Shown here: piece after piece, positions 30,072 through 42,290 of the stretch
Layout of the letters: every line of letters starts with the position of its first letter
Numbering within the stretch: the first letter of the stretch is position 1
Assembly: GCF_037042905.1 (NCBI RefSeq)
Contig: NC_087249.1
Span: 35,665,401 to 35,729,400 of the forward strand
Direction of reading: 5' to 3'
Length of the DNA stretch: 64,000 bases
From: Lytechinus pictus
Taxonomy: Eukaryota; Echinodermata; Echinoidea; Temnopleuroida; Toxopneustidae
Made by a program: the position numbers and the translations under genes
The notes under the pieces: model-generated
The model's database searches: none
Seen by the model: only the letters and a program-made list of their open reading frames with translations
What the model was told of the DNA's origin: nothing

Positions 30072-30116
30072 ATTATTTGGAAGCCTCAGAAGTTTTCTTC
30101 CGAGGCTTCCAAATAA
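30072..30116. repeat. Near-perfect 45-bp hairpin
   Basis: ATTATTTGGAAGCCTC, a short loop region (agaagttttcttcc), then GAGGCTTCCAAATAAT. It directly abuts the MITE at 29924-30070. Confidence 0.75.
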
Positions 30117-30317
30117 TGGGCATCGGTATTCATGAGACGGGGTCCCCAACTTATATAATTTGCATGGTTTTTTGTTTGGTTTATTCGATACTCACTGAAA
30201 CTATAACTCATAGAAGACTTCTATTGATGATGTTTATACTAATAATTTCCAATCGAGATTCTTTTATCACTGTCAATTATTGCTGTGTTCATTTGTATTG
30301 TTCGTTACTCACCTATA

Positions 30318-31720
30318 AAATAATGAATGTGCTGTGCTCATCACGAGCGTGAGAAATATTTTTAGTCATTCATAATACTCTAATATTACGATTTTGTTGT
30401 TCTTAACTGCGATTTAAAATCTTTTAAAAGTATAGGTTAATTGACAGGAAATAAGAATTCTATTTTTACATAATACATTATGTAGGCCTACAAATACAGC
30501 GTGTGTGAAAGAGAGGAAGAGGGGTGGGGTTGTAGAATGGTCGAAGGGAGAGAGCGATAGGGGAGGGGTCGTGGCGTGGACAATGACAAGGGGATGTTGA
30601 GATTGTGTGTGTGGGATTGGTGAAGAAGTCAATATTCAAAGCGAATACATTTTTATAGACGTGTCTATACTTCTACCGATGACGGCCGAATAATCTTTCT
30701 TTACGTGTATATTTTGGTGAATTAAAAATATTTTCTTGCACCATGAGTGGGATGATCGAGGTACGTGATTCAATGAATTGCATCACAATATCACTATAGG
30801 TGTAGTTTTAAAATCGCGAATAGTTTATTAAACATGATTAAAAGAGAAAGATCTCCTTAATTTTATAGCCCCCACCCAGCGTAAACACCATGAAGAGTTT
30901 TTGAGGTCACGAAATCAGCTGATTCGCACTCAAACAACAGGTTAACAGGTCACACACGTGGGACACATTCCAAGGGCGGGAATTCGGGGAAACCCGCTTT
31001 CAAGCACAATGATTGGCTCAACCCAGAAAGTGAATACTAATTAGATCACGTGCCATCGGCTTTTGGGCGTCTCGTTCACATTCCAACTCATTTCATAAAT
31101 ATCATCCACTCGCAGTATAATTAGGCTAACGACGTTGTCAAGATATAACTCATATATTAAAAGCACAATTCCGATATAAAACATAAAGACATAAGTGAAC
31201 TTGAAAAATTCATCCAACGATATTCAAATTATACTAGCAACTCATTGTGGGCGTGAAAAAACGATATACATATCCGATATCTTCTAAAACGTTCACACAT
31301 ATCAACTTCAATAATTAGTAATTGAAACAAATATCTGTGAATGAATTGCCAATTCCACTTTGTTGAATGTGTACTTCTATCGAAATCTATTGAATCACGT
31401 ACCCCTCCCGACCCAAGGTGGATTTTCCAATCACCATAAAGATTATGCAGCCACAATCACAGTAGACACATCCATAAATGAATATCAATTTCATTCGCTA
31501 CGAACAATCCCCTCCCCACAAAGTCACAAACATCCCATCATTTTCATCTACATTGCCCACAGCCACCCCCCATTATTCTCTTTTTTTCCTTTACACAAAT
31601 TAATTTCAAATGATATTTTATTTTAAATCGCAGTTAAGCAATTGTACAACAAATTCATAAAGCATTCACTGTGATGACTAAAAACATTTCTCAGGCCCGT
31701 GACAGGTGCGCTCATTATTT
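30318..31720. mobile_element. Foldback element with about 350-bp inverted arms
   Basis: Left arm from AAATAATGAATGTGCTG, CGTGAGAAATATTTTTAGTC, AACTGCGATTTAAAAT. The right arm reads the same inverted (ATTTTAAATCGCAGTT, GACTAAAAACATTTCTCAGG, CTCATTATTT). The middle includes inverted GTACGTGATTCAATG/TTGAATCACGTAC. No coding sequence. Confidence 0.65.
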
Positions 31721-34700
31721 AATTGGCAGGCAAAGAGTAATAAAGAACAATACAAATGAAAATACACTGTACGTATACAGTAACTCACATTTAATCAAAA
31801 ATGAGTCGTAATGATAAAAAATGTGAATAATATTAATAAAGATTGTTAATCATGAAACTTATAACAGATTCAATGAATATATGAAAAAAATCAAATTAAA
31901 TTAGTTTTGGATCCCATCTAATTTTGGAAGACTATCAGATCCCCGGATCAAGGATTTTGATGCCATATGCGATTTGTATTATGAATGTGACCGTTGCGAG
32001 CGCAAGTGCAGTGGCACAGAACTTGGTAGACACGCCTTCGCGAAATTAATCAACAGTTTCAAAAGATCGATGTAGAGATCAAGACTTTGGAAACAATGGA
32101 GTAAAATCGGAATTTAAATGTGAATAAATCATTTTGATGTAAGTAAATGAGTTGGACATTATATCAATCCATTCCGTTGGCTTTGTCATTATTAACGTGA
32201 TCTTTGAATAGTTTTCTCAATTCGCTCTACGGCAGTGTCATCAGAAATGCATTCAATGAATTCATGTAGATGTAGATATAAAGGCTGGGGCCTGGGACGA
32301 GATGAAACTATATTTCGATCGAATTTTGATAGTAATTTTGACACACTTTATTTTTGACAAAATAAGTGACAATATCAACTGAAATTCGTAATAATCTAAA
32401 TTACATTGCCCAAGCCAGTAACCCACGATACCCCTCTCCCCTCACTTGTTTTTGAGCGTATTTACTACCATTTTAAAGACGTAAATAATGTGAGCAATGC
32501 GATACGCAAATGCGAGGTAAACATCTTCGCGCTTCCCACAAAAGAGATTGGGCCTCGAGTCGAGGTCGTATCGTATGTAGCGCACTAGTAGTAGTGAGTG
32601 AGTCAAAGAAATCCCGGGAAGAAATCGTGGACGAAATAATCGACAAGTTTATTTTAGGATCTGAAAAGCAGATTGTTTTTTTAATATATTATTCGGTTTT
32701 TGTGTAGACCTAGGCCTGCTTTACAGTTGTCGGCCACGGTTGTCGGGAAGTTCATGGTTGGCGGATTTGCCCTGAAAATTTTCAGGGTTGGCGGCGCCCG
32801 CCAACCATGACGCGTGGTAGCAAGAACGTTGACCATACAGCCCCTATGGACAAATGACATTTTCCTTTAATTGACAGGATATATTTCGCAATATCCGTCA
32901 ACCCCAATTTAAAGATATAAAAGCTCTATATAGTCTATATGTAGCTGCTTACTACTGGTCAACTGGTATCGTCTAATATCCAAGAACCATGAGACAATAA
33001 AACCTAATTTTTTGCTGAAAAAAGGGTCTAAAAATTAGAAAATTTAAGTAAAATCACCATATAACTATAAAAATAATGGTTCAAAAGTACTAATTTTAGG
33101 AAAAACAAATTGTCTGTCCCCTAGAAAATATGAATAGACACCAAAACCAGAGAAAAAGACCACCAAATAAAGAAGTTGTGGCCAAAACTGTAATTTTAGG
33201 GGGTTTTGGCGGCCATTTTGGATTTTGGCCCGGCACACTTTTTTCTCGGAACCGAGACAAAAATTTTCATTTCATGTTGAGATAAGGTAAAAGGAATACA
33301 AAAAAACTGTTGGCACAGTAAAACAAAAAAATCACCCATTTATAGCCCACTCCTAATCCAAATTATATTTATTGAGTCTGCAAACTACTTTGCAAATACA
33401 TGTCAGAGTCACAGGGGAGAGGTGTCAAACAGTCTATTCATCTACAGCATTGCAATACGTTATCATTACCTCATGTGTATACCCAAGAAGGCATATTGAT
33501 TTTTCATTTCATTTCTATTAGGAGTCACAATAAGAGCAAGAAACAATGCTATCAATCACAAAAGCTAAGCTCCCTAAGCTGCACTTCCTGCCTTGCCATT
33601 GAAAAAAAATAGCCTAGGCTTAGAATATTGGGCCTGTACTATTATTCTTTGACAAAGGGGTTATAAGTAGCTTGTTTATTTTCACCCATGTATTTGGTAT
33701 GTATAGAAAGTTTATAATCTGAACTTTTGCATCATCTTACACGATGTTCACTAAAGTTCTCATATTTTGTAAAAATCTGGGAATGAATAGCCGGTACACT
33801 TATAGTTGCCAATTGAAACTTGAAGGTTTCCATTGATCAGAGATATATCTTCTAAACATGAGTAAATATTTATGAAATATACATCAATAGAAAGCTAATT
33901 TCATACTCTACAACTTTACTGTAGAACATTTTTCTGTAGGAAAAAGCATAAAAGTTACAGCCATGTAAACTACGCATGCAAATCCAGAGCACCCATTTCT
34001 GGTGTCCACAGAATTAATCCGGCAATAGGGGATTCCGTGCATGGCGGACAAAGAGTTAAGAAGCTGAAGGGGGTGTAGGGAGAGTATTCTGAAAGCCAGA
34101 GGTGGATGGAGGAGGGATATAATGGAAAGTGAATAATAAAAAGGCAAACATAGAAATATAAATCATAAGAATGCACATACATTTTGAAGTTAACATTGAA
34201 ATCAAAATATAGAATACAGAAAATTAAAAATTCATTAAAGTTTAAGAAACGACGCTCAGTTTATGATATCGGGTAAAAAAATATTACATAAATTAAGCCT
34301 GAGTCGAATCGATTTTACAATCGGTGTTCAATCAATCCAAACGCCGGTGCAAATTTTGCAAAATCGGTGCATCGAAAAAAAAAAAAAAATATGTCGGCCG
34401 GCCGATTCGTTTGGTTCACACAATCAATCATCAAAATAACAGTAATGTCCAACTTGACTACTACTTACATGTACTTGATTTATATTGCCCCCAAAATGAA
34501 ACCAATTGTGTTATTATAATGCCTATTCACCATTAATTTGAAGTTTATTTCGATCATAGTTCGAGTCTTACTCGTCTGCTTGAATTATGCACAATGAATT
34601 CATGAATGGAAGTCGCCATCGATCGTGCATGCGTAGTACTGTGCTTGAATCAAACCAGAAAATGGCCGGAAAATTGACGCGATCAACGTAAATAAATCTT

Positions 34701-34756
34701 GCTTTCATGAACAATATTGATATGACCATAGAACATGATTTAATCGTAATATTTAA
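31721..34756. other. 3 kb of intron, no gene or clear repeat identified
   Basis: AT-rich DNA with scattered short frames and no recognisable product. 32745-32810 has a hairpin around GGCGGCGCCCGCC flanked by CATGGTTGGCGG/CCGCCAACCATG-like arms, probably a MITE end. Confidence 0.45.
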
Positions 34757-35351
34757 AGGTCAAGTCCACCTCAGAAAAATGTTGATTTGAATCAATAGAG
34801 AAAAATCAGACAAGCACAATGCTGAAAATTTCATCAAAATCGGATGTAAAATAAAAAAGTTATGACATTTCAAAGTTTCGCTTATTTTTAACAAAATAGT
34901 TATATGAACGAGCCAGTTACATCCAATTGAGAGAGTCGATGATGTCACTCACTCACTATTTCTTTTGTTTTTATTGTTTGAATTATACAATATTTCAATT
35001 TTTATGAATTTGACGATTAGGACCTCCTTGCCTGAACCACAAAATGTTAAAATAATGGAATTCCACGTGTTCAGGGAGGAATGAAACTTCATTTCACATG
35101 ACAATGACAAGAAAATCAAAATATTTCATATAATAAAATACAAAAGAAATAGTGAGTGAGTGATGTCATCCGTTCCCTCATTTGCATACTGACCGAGATG
35201 TGCATATAACTGTTTTGTGAAATGAAGCGAAACTTTAAAATGTCATAACTTTCTTATTTTACATCCGATTTTGATGAATTTTTCAGTGTTATGCTTGTTG
35301 AATTTTTCTCTTTTTATTCAAATCAAGTTTTTGTTGGGGCGGACTTGTCCT
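34757..35351. mobile_element. TTAA-flanked foldback MITE
   Basis: The ends AGGTCAAGTCCACC and GGCGGACTTGTCCT are flanked by TTAA on both sides (34753-34756, 35352-35355). Each arm carries matching AATTTCATCAAAATCGGATG / CATCCGATTTTGATGAATTT blocks. TTAA duplication is typical of piggyBac- and Kolobok-type transposases. Confidence 0.8.
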
Positions 35352-35566
35352 TTAACAATAATTTGCATATGATAATCATTAATACAAATTTAGAGCTTGA
35401 TGTGAAACGATTGTATTTCGTTTCAATTTTCAATGACGGACATCACATGACGATCGACTTGAGTGAGTGCACTTGTCTAAAAAAATTATTATCACGTCAG
35501 GATTGATTCTCGAACATTGTCAACATGCAGAAACTCTTTTCAAGATCGTAATATCACTATATAATC

Positions 35567-36454
35567 ATACCTGCCAACATTTGGAAACCCAAAATCTGGA
35601 CAACCACCGGCCCTAGGTCCAGGGGGCTGCCTAGGCACCCGGGCCCTCTGAAGCTGTTGAATTTTAGCAACTTTAAAGGCCAAGGGAACACAATTTTCAT
35701 ACTTGAAATGAATGTATTGAAGGTTACAAAATCTTTTGAAATACACTGTGGTGTAATCAAAGTGGGCTTGTACATTTTTCATTTGTAATTTATTTGTAAT
35801 ACAACAGCAAGTCTCTTAATTTTGATGTCACCCAACATTTTGCACTATTTACACTACACATATACCTACCTTTCAGCTGAACTTAAATATTATTCTGTGG
35901 AACTTGAAGCACCTTCCTTCTGATGGAGTGCTTTGTACGTGGCTGTCTTTGCATTCTTGAGCACACTTACACTGTAAGAAGCGGCGTAGCATGTAATGTC
36001 TCTGTTTTGCATGGCAAGCTTGTGTGTCATAATCCAACGATAAACCGGGCGACGAATGCGTCATCGAATGCAGTCCAAGTAGGTACGATAAAACAAAATG
36101 GCGACTTGACGACAAACACAATAACACATGGCCAATAACACCGTGCGCGACGGCCAAGTCACTTTTTTTTGTAGTGCGGTTCAGCAAACCATACTACATG
36201 TATTACCTATTACGCACTGCTGAACGCTAAACTGCAGAGTGCATACTGTACACGAGCTGTGTGAATCGCAGTACGTAGCATAGCATGAAGAAAAAAAAAG
36301 CCGGTAATATGATGATGCCCTCTTTCGGTAAGTTTACAATATTTTTTTTTTCTCACATGAAATTTCAAAAATCGGGATGTCCCGATTTTTGGCAATTTTG
36401 AAAGTTGTAAATCGGGACGATCCAGATAAAATTAGGACAGTTGGCAGGTCTGTA
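35567..36454. mobile_element. TIR element with ATACCTGCCAAC ends
   Basis: Left ATACCTGCCAACATTTGG, right CAGTTGGCAGGTCTGTAT. Near the right end is the palindrome AAATCGGGATGTCCCGATTT. A second member with the same ends is at 57533-58954. No transposase is recognised inside. Confidence 0.65.
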
Positions 36455-36938
36455 TAATAACATTTTACATGACAAAACAGAGAAAATTGCGTTTGATATC
36501 TTTCCCCATCAATTTGAAGCTAGTTTGTGCCCAACTTTTGGCTCTGATTTCATAAATAGAAAATATGTCATACGTCATCGAACGTGCATGCGCATTTTGC
36601 TTCTTTTCTCGGAGCTCGGAGGAGACGTCCAGAGATGGAATAAAAATAAAAATAATGCCAGTGTAATACTATTAATTCTTCCATATGAACATAACATACT
36701 TTGCTGACATCGTCAATATTTTTAGTATGGCCATAAAATCTTTTTAAATCGTAATTATTTAACATCCAATAATAATTTATATGAATTTAGAGCTCGATCC
36801 GAAACATTCGTATTTATTTCGATCGCATGCTCTTGTGTCTAAAATAAAAAATGGATTATCATATCAGGATTAATTCTCGAACATCGTCATAACTCATATT
36901 CCACAATCTTTCCTCACAATCGTTATATCAGCATTGAA
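36455..36938. other. Left flank of DIRS-B2
   Basis: AT-rich, non-coding. Part (GAGAAAATTGCGTTTGATAT, then CCCATCAATTTGAAGCT near 36481) is similar to the right flank of DIRS-B2 at 50655-50700, so an older repeat was present at the target. Confidence 0.5.
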
Positions 36939-37152
36939 CAGAATGCTCAGTAGTGAGCATATTATTTACTAACAAGCTACATGTATACTTACCTATACCA
37001 TCTCATCAAATTGCTATTCGTTACCCTGACTCGAATAGCCACCGGTAAAAAACTCCCGAAAGAGGCTAACTGCAATCAGGTAGCCTGGGAAACCCGTCAC
37101 GGAACGAGACCCATAAAACCCGCTTGCCGCATATAAGCCTCCTCTTTCGTTG
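36939..37152. repeat. DIRS-B2 terminal repeat (element 3' side)
   Basis: Starts CAGAATGCTCAGTAGTGAGC as in B1, with an extra ATGT near 36978. Inverted partner of 50451-50637. Confidence 0.85.
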
Positions 37153-37192
37153 CTAAGGAGGGGCGAAGTCTGCTGGGGAGGACTGGTGGGGA

Positions 37193-37298
37193 GTTATAGG
37201 TAAGTATAGCTTGTTAGTAAATAATATGCTCACTACGGAGCATTCTGATTTACTACACTGCGCTATACTTACCTATACCATCTCATCAAATTGCTAGA
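37193..37298. repeat. DIRS-B2 internal complementary region
   Basis: Same joined-ends sequence as in B1, including the same G mismatch in CTCACTACGGAGCATTCTG relative to the outer end. Confidence 0.85.
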
Positions 37299-37482
37299 AT
37301 AGCACAGAAAAACTGGAGGAGGGGCAAAAATGAGACCCTTACCCGACATGTTAGCATAACAACGATAAAGAAACCGATTGACTATAAAATGGAGTAGTCT
37401 CCCAACTGGAGAAGCTACTCTAGGAATAAAGGGATATTAATATCATCAACCTCATTAATGAAATATATCAACTGGAAATAGT

Positions 37483-37804
37483 CTAGGAACGATTAGGACA
37501 AGACAGAACCGCAGAGACAAAACCTGTGTCTCGGCTTAATACATCGGATAAGTAATAAGATACAAATGTACTGGAATTGGTCCAATAGGCTGCCTGGAGG
37601 ATATCCTCCATAGAGGTACCCTGAAAGAGCGTCCAAGATGCTGCTATGCCCCGTGTAACGTGGGCTCTAATGGACCCTGATAATATGGCGTCCTCTCCAC
37701 CCGACCTGATCCCCTGCACTAACCATCGAGAAATTGTAATTGGACTAACAGGGCCGTGAGGTTCTATTGAACTAATGAACAGATTGTGGGAAGTGCGAAT
37801 ACAC
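37483..37804 (-). pseudogene. DIRS-B2 recombinase, C-terminal piece
   Basis: Encodes the HxxR block (RAHVTRGIAASW) and the Tyr-nucleophile region (TFVSYYLSDVLSRDTGF) of the DIRS tyrosine recombinase. It is cut off at its upstream side by the transposon at 37808. The rest of the gene continues at 44492-45106. Confidence 0.8.
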
Positions 37805-38015
37805 TTATGGGGCGTTGCAAGAAAGTTATGTTGCAATTGATTGCAAATCGACTGCAACTTTGCAGCCGATTCCGATCGACTGCAACTAGCAATCAATCGC
37901 CAATTTGCGTTGCAAGTAAAAGGCTTACGATTGAACGCAAGTTGCAGCTGATCTGCAGACGATTTGCAGCTGTAAACAGGGTCTGCAGCACAAGACTAGC
38001 CGAAAAAGCAAAATA

Positions 38016-38047
38016 ATGGCTTGCAACAATCCTGTTTGTGGAAGAGA
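38016..38047 (+). other. Possible first coding exon in transposon T
   Basis: ATG followed by MACNNPVCGR and then a perfect donor (gtaagt) at 38048, 210 bp inside the transposon end. Coding capacity is too short to judge. No matching downstream exon was found. Confidence 0.2.
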
Positions 38048-38218
38048 GTAAGTAGAAAATATTCATTTTTCAGACAATTCTTTCTCCATTATGTATGTTT
38101 TTAGAGAATTTATATATTTTAGACCTATGCCAGGGAAAAAATTATTTTGAAAAAAGTGAAACTGTATCTTTATCGCCGGTCGAAATTTCACCTTCAACAA
38201 ATTTTCTACCGTACAATT

Positions 38219-39150
38219 TCAATCCCAGTCCCACACTTGACTTTTTGTGTCGGTAATGCACGGTTCTTCTTCTTCTTCTTCTGGAAACAGTACAGTCCAC
38301 CGTCTGGTGTATTGTCGTACTGGTGAAGTGCAGCGTGCAAGTGTATGTACTTTATTCAATAAAAAATTGCTTACAGCGTGCAAGTAAAAACAACCACCGT
38401 TATTAACGGAGCTGGGTCTTTTGTACCTCTTGTTTAAAGATGTGTAGAGAGGTACAACTACAATTAACTGTGCTGTTGAGTGTTGGGGAGGGAGTTCCAA
38501 AGTCTTATCGAATCTGGGAAGAAGCTCCTCTGGTAGACAAGTGTTCTGGCAAAGGGAACAAAGATCTTCTGAGAATGACCTCTATGCATGGATGTGGATG
38601 GAGTGAGGAAGGTAGGTGGAATGTCAATGAGTGAGTTGGTAATACAGTAGATCATCACCACCTTGGCCTGTGCCCTACGCTCTTGTAAAGTTGGCCATTT
38701 GAGCTGGTTCAGCATGGCTGCTACACTGCTTGTTCTGCGGTGGTCATTACAGACGAAGCGTGCATAGCGTCGCTGCACCATTTCAAGCTTTTTTATATTT
38801 GCTTGCGTGTGAGGGTCCCATATTATGCTGGCATACTCCATGATTGGTTGCAGGAGAGCTTTGTAGCACAGTTCCTTGACCTTTCTTGGACATGGCCGGA
38901 TATTTCTCTGGAGGAAGGCACGTGTGGAGTTGGCCTTTTTGGTTACAGCATTTATATGTTGATTCCAGCTGAGGTTCCTCTGCAGCTCAACTCCAAGATA
39001 CTTTGCTGTATTTTTATCAGATATAGTCTGTCCATGGATGAAGTAAGGCTTGATGATAGGTTTGCGCTTATTTGTGACATGAAGTACTTGACACCTTTGT
39101 ATCAACAAAGGTTGTATCAACAACACGGCAGGTCATTGCCGGTGCAGTGC
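38219..39150 (-). pseudogene. LINE fragment, CR1/Jockey-type RT C-terminus
   Basis: A minus-strand frame (39126 to 38464) encodes the region following the RT active site of CR1/Jockey-type LINEs: KYLGVELQRNLSWNQHINAV, LCYKALLQPIMEYASIIWDP, KLEMVQRRYARFV, LKWPTLQERRAQAK and FFPDSIRLWNSLP. These blocks are standard for the C-terminal end of the pol protein. The fragment lacks the catalytic RT and endonuclease, as in a 5'-truncated insertion, and has about 240 bp of 3' sequence. It is nested in transposon T. Confidence 0.82.
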
Positions 39151-39384
39151 TGTTAAAAATCACCCAGAAGCAAGTAAATGTGTAGGCTCTAATTTTGTAT
39201 GAAACATCGAAAGTGACCTTCAAAGATTATTTTTGTTCCTATTTGAAATGATTTTTTAAGTTATATCGGTTTCAACGGAGAATAGCCATCCAGTAAATAG
39301 AAATTAAAGACTTCCATTACAGTCTAGACATTTCCAAAAAAAAAGATTCCTCTCCATTTGTCTCTCTTTTTTTAAGAGTCTGTC

Positions 39385-39830
39385 TAACGTTACCTCGAGC
39401 GAAGTTCGTGCAGGCCCTACTCCACTTCACTACCGCTACACTACGCTCCACCTACCCGAACTTCGAGACTGAACTCTATCTGATATTCCGAGTGACAAAG
39501 GTGGGATTTTATGGGGGGAAAATATAAAATTCATGCAACATCACGATCTTTAAAAACAATTAAAACTAATATTCTTACTTTACACCAAGTTTCACTTTTT
39601 CATGCTTCTATCAGTCTCAAAATTGGTGATTTAGAGCCAACATGAAGTTCCTCACACAAATAAATAATTTGCTGCCGTATCGCGCGTGCATGCAATGTTT
39701 TGAAATCGGCAGTGAATTATTTATACGATAGAGTTCACGGTCTCGAAGTTAGGGTAGGTGGAGCATAGTGTAGCGGTAGTGAAGTGGAGTGGAGCCTGCA
39801 CAAACTTCGCTCAAGGTAGTCTACCGTTAA
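39385..39830. mobile_element. Foldback MITE with about 100-bp inverted arms
   Basis: The left arm GAGCGAAGTTCGTGCAGGCC, ACTTCACTACCGCTACACTA, CGAACTTCGAGA is repeated inverted at 39725-39825 (TAGCGGTAGTGAAGTGGAG, CTTCGCTCAAGGTAG). Confidence 0.8.
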
Positions 39831-40291
39831 CCTCCCTTTTTATGACTTTCCTTGGCCTGGCCTGGGATAAAGTGAAAATTTTGCTGTTTCGACTTTGGTC
39901 TTTGGAGGATTAAAAAAAAAAATTATTTATTATTATTTTTTTTATATTTGGGGGGGGGGGGGGTTCTCCAGACTCCGTATATCTCGCCAGACAAGAAAAA
40001 AAACCAAAGGTATAGGGGGTCTACATGTGTTGGGCTACTTTTCAGAATCTATTGGCCACATCTGCCACATTCTTGGGAAAGTTTTAACATTGAATAGGAT
40101 GTTGCCTGCCCAGGGCCCTTTTAAATTTCTTACGGGCAGATTGCACAAGAGGTTCTTTGCAAGGACAGTCTATTTGTGTCGTTGATTTGTAATGATGTGC
40201 CGTCCCATTTTTAATATCCATCTCATATAAATATAAAAAGATATACATGTAAATACATTTTATTTTTTAGATTCAATATGTAGATCTACTA

Positions 40292-40720
40292 TGCCGGGGG
40301 GGAGGTACTTAGATTTGGTTTGGACAAAGGTGTGTGGCTGAAAGTTTGAAACCCGTACCCATATTTACAGGTCATTTTGGCTAAAAAGGTACCCATTATT
40401 AGGGATTCATTACAGGGGCGGATCCAGGATTTCCAAAAAGGGGGGGGGGGCACATTTTCGCCTGGAAAAACTTGACAAGCAAAAAAAAAGAAAAAAATCT
40501 TATCACCCAAAATGTAAGGTCATTTTGTATTTGCACCTAAGACATTGGAGTAGAATATGGACCCATGTTTAAGGACATTATCTAAAAATTGGGCCATGCT
40601 TAGGGATTTTCCAGCATAAAACCATACGCCATATTTAGGGATTTCTTCAAAAAAGGCGACCCATTCCTGCGGCATATCCCCATATGCCTTATCTCGTGAG
40701 TACCCCCCCCCCCGGGCTAC
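40292..40720. repeat. G-run-ended repeat
   Basis: It begins with GCCGGGGGGGAGGTACTTAG and ends with GAGTACCCCCCCCCCC. Inner words recur as inverted or tandem pieces (AAAGGTACCCATTATTAGGG, ATGGACCCATGTTTAAGG-like). No coding sequence. Confidence 0.55.
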
Positions 40721-40924
40721 TATGTACATGTAGCTGACTCTTGATTTTTATGCAAGCACATGTAAATAGATGACAGACTTTTTTTTCACTTTAAATTGTT
40801 TAATGGATGATTACAATGCTTTTCCAGGTGCTTTCAGTTAAAGGGTGTCTCATATGGTGCATCAGTATTAATATTGAATACATAATCATGATTTTTTTTT
40901 ACATCCTTTTACATCAAGCACAAT

Positions 40925-42290
40925 ACTTGGGGGGGGGGCATATGGTCCCCCTTGACATTTTTCAGAATAAATCTGCCACTCAAAATTTTATTACCGCACC
41001 ACTGACTGACGTTTTACTTTCAAGTCTCACACAACTTTTGGTACTAAATTTGCCATTCCCAGGTACAGGGTCAGGAAATTTTGCAACATTATGTTTGTTT
41101 AAGTACATGTCAGACAAAAACATGATTACATGTAAAAAGTCAATATTCATAACTGGGTAATTTGTTTTTTATTGACAATAGTAATTTACTGTCACTGATG
41201 AACTTTGTCTTGAAAATAACAATAAAAAAAAAATTAAGAAGTTAAGAAAAAAAAGAAAAAAAAAACAACATGAATTGAAAGGAATTTATTTTGATACCAG
41301 ATTTTTAAAAGTAAAGTTGTTAGGATTGCTCTAGAAAGGAATATATATGTACACCAAAGTTTGGCATTCTATTACGAGCTTTTTTTAGTAAATTAACCCT
41401 AATTCTCCCGGGGGGGGGGGGGGGGGGGCCATAATGGCCCCCCCCCCTCGACAATTTTCGCGATATATCCGCTGCGCACATTTTTTTTACCTCGCCGCTC
41501 ACTGACTTTTTACTTTCAAGTCTCGCGCAAATTTTGAGACCAAATTTGTGACGACCGGATACGCGGTTACGACATTACGCAACATTATGTAAGTGCATGT
41601 CAGACCCAAAATTGCTCACAAACGTGATTTCATGTACAAATCCAATGCAAATTGTGTATTTAGCCAAAATTCATAAATGTATCATTATTTCTACTGTTAC
41701 TGATTGAATTTAATTAATTTTGCCTTGCTTATGATCAGAATTAAGTCTGGAACGATTTCCATTGAAAAAACAATAAAAAAACAAAAAGTAAAAAAAACAA
41801 GGAAATACATAAGAAATTCATAAAACAATAAAATACATAAGAAATTGATTTCCAAACTGAAGTTTTTTTTAATTGCGATTGTTAAGAATGCTACAAAGAA
41901 TATTTTAACCAAAAATTAGCATTCTAGGAGCTTTATTTAGTGAATTAGAGCAAAAAGTATGATTTATGCATAAATTAGCATAATTAATTCATATAAAATA
42001 AAATCTCATTATTTTGGAAAATTTTACCATACAGCCTTGTAGATTACATCGCACACAACCAGCGTGCAAATTTTTGCGTCGCTCGAGCGATCAGCGGCCG
42101 AGATCTTAAGGGGGGGCCATAATGGCCCCCCCCCCCGGGAATGACAAGAATCAAAATACCCCGGGAGATTGAGGGTTAAAGCAAAAGGTATGATTTCATA
42201 ATTTTTTTAATTGCGCCGCCCATGGCTGAGGAACCATAGTGCCCCTCCCCAGGCCAGAAGTGACTTTAATCAAAACACCCTTGGACTACT
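40925..42290. repeat. G/C-run repeat, outer copy split by a second copy
   Basis: The outer copy runs from ACTTGGGGGGGGGCATATGG to the C-rich end near 42250 and is interrupted at TTAA by a younger copy, 41397-42175. Shared words with 11393-11791 include GACTTTTTACTTTCAAGTCT. Confidence 0.6.
41397..42175. mobile_element. TTAA-flanked MITE with G/C homopolymer ends
   Basis: The ends CCCTAATTCTCCCGGGG and CCCCGGGAGATTGAGGG are imperfect inverted repeats flanked by TTAA (41393-41396, 42176-42179). A TTAA duplication and CCC-starting ends fit a piggyBac-type relationship. Just inside each end lies GGGGGCCATAATGGCCCCC, a palindrome next to homopolymer runs. There is no coding sequence. Confidence 0.78.
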
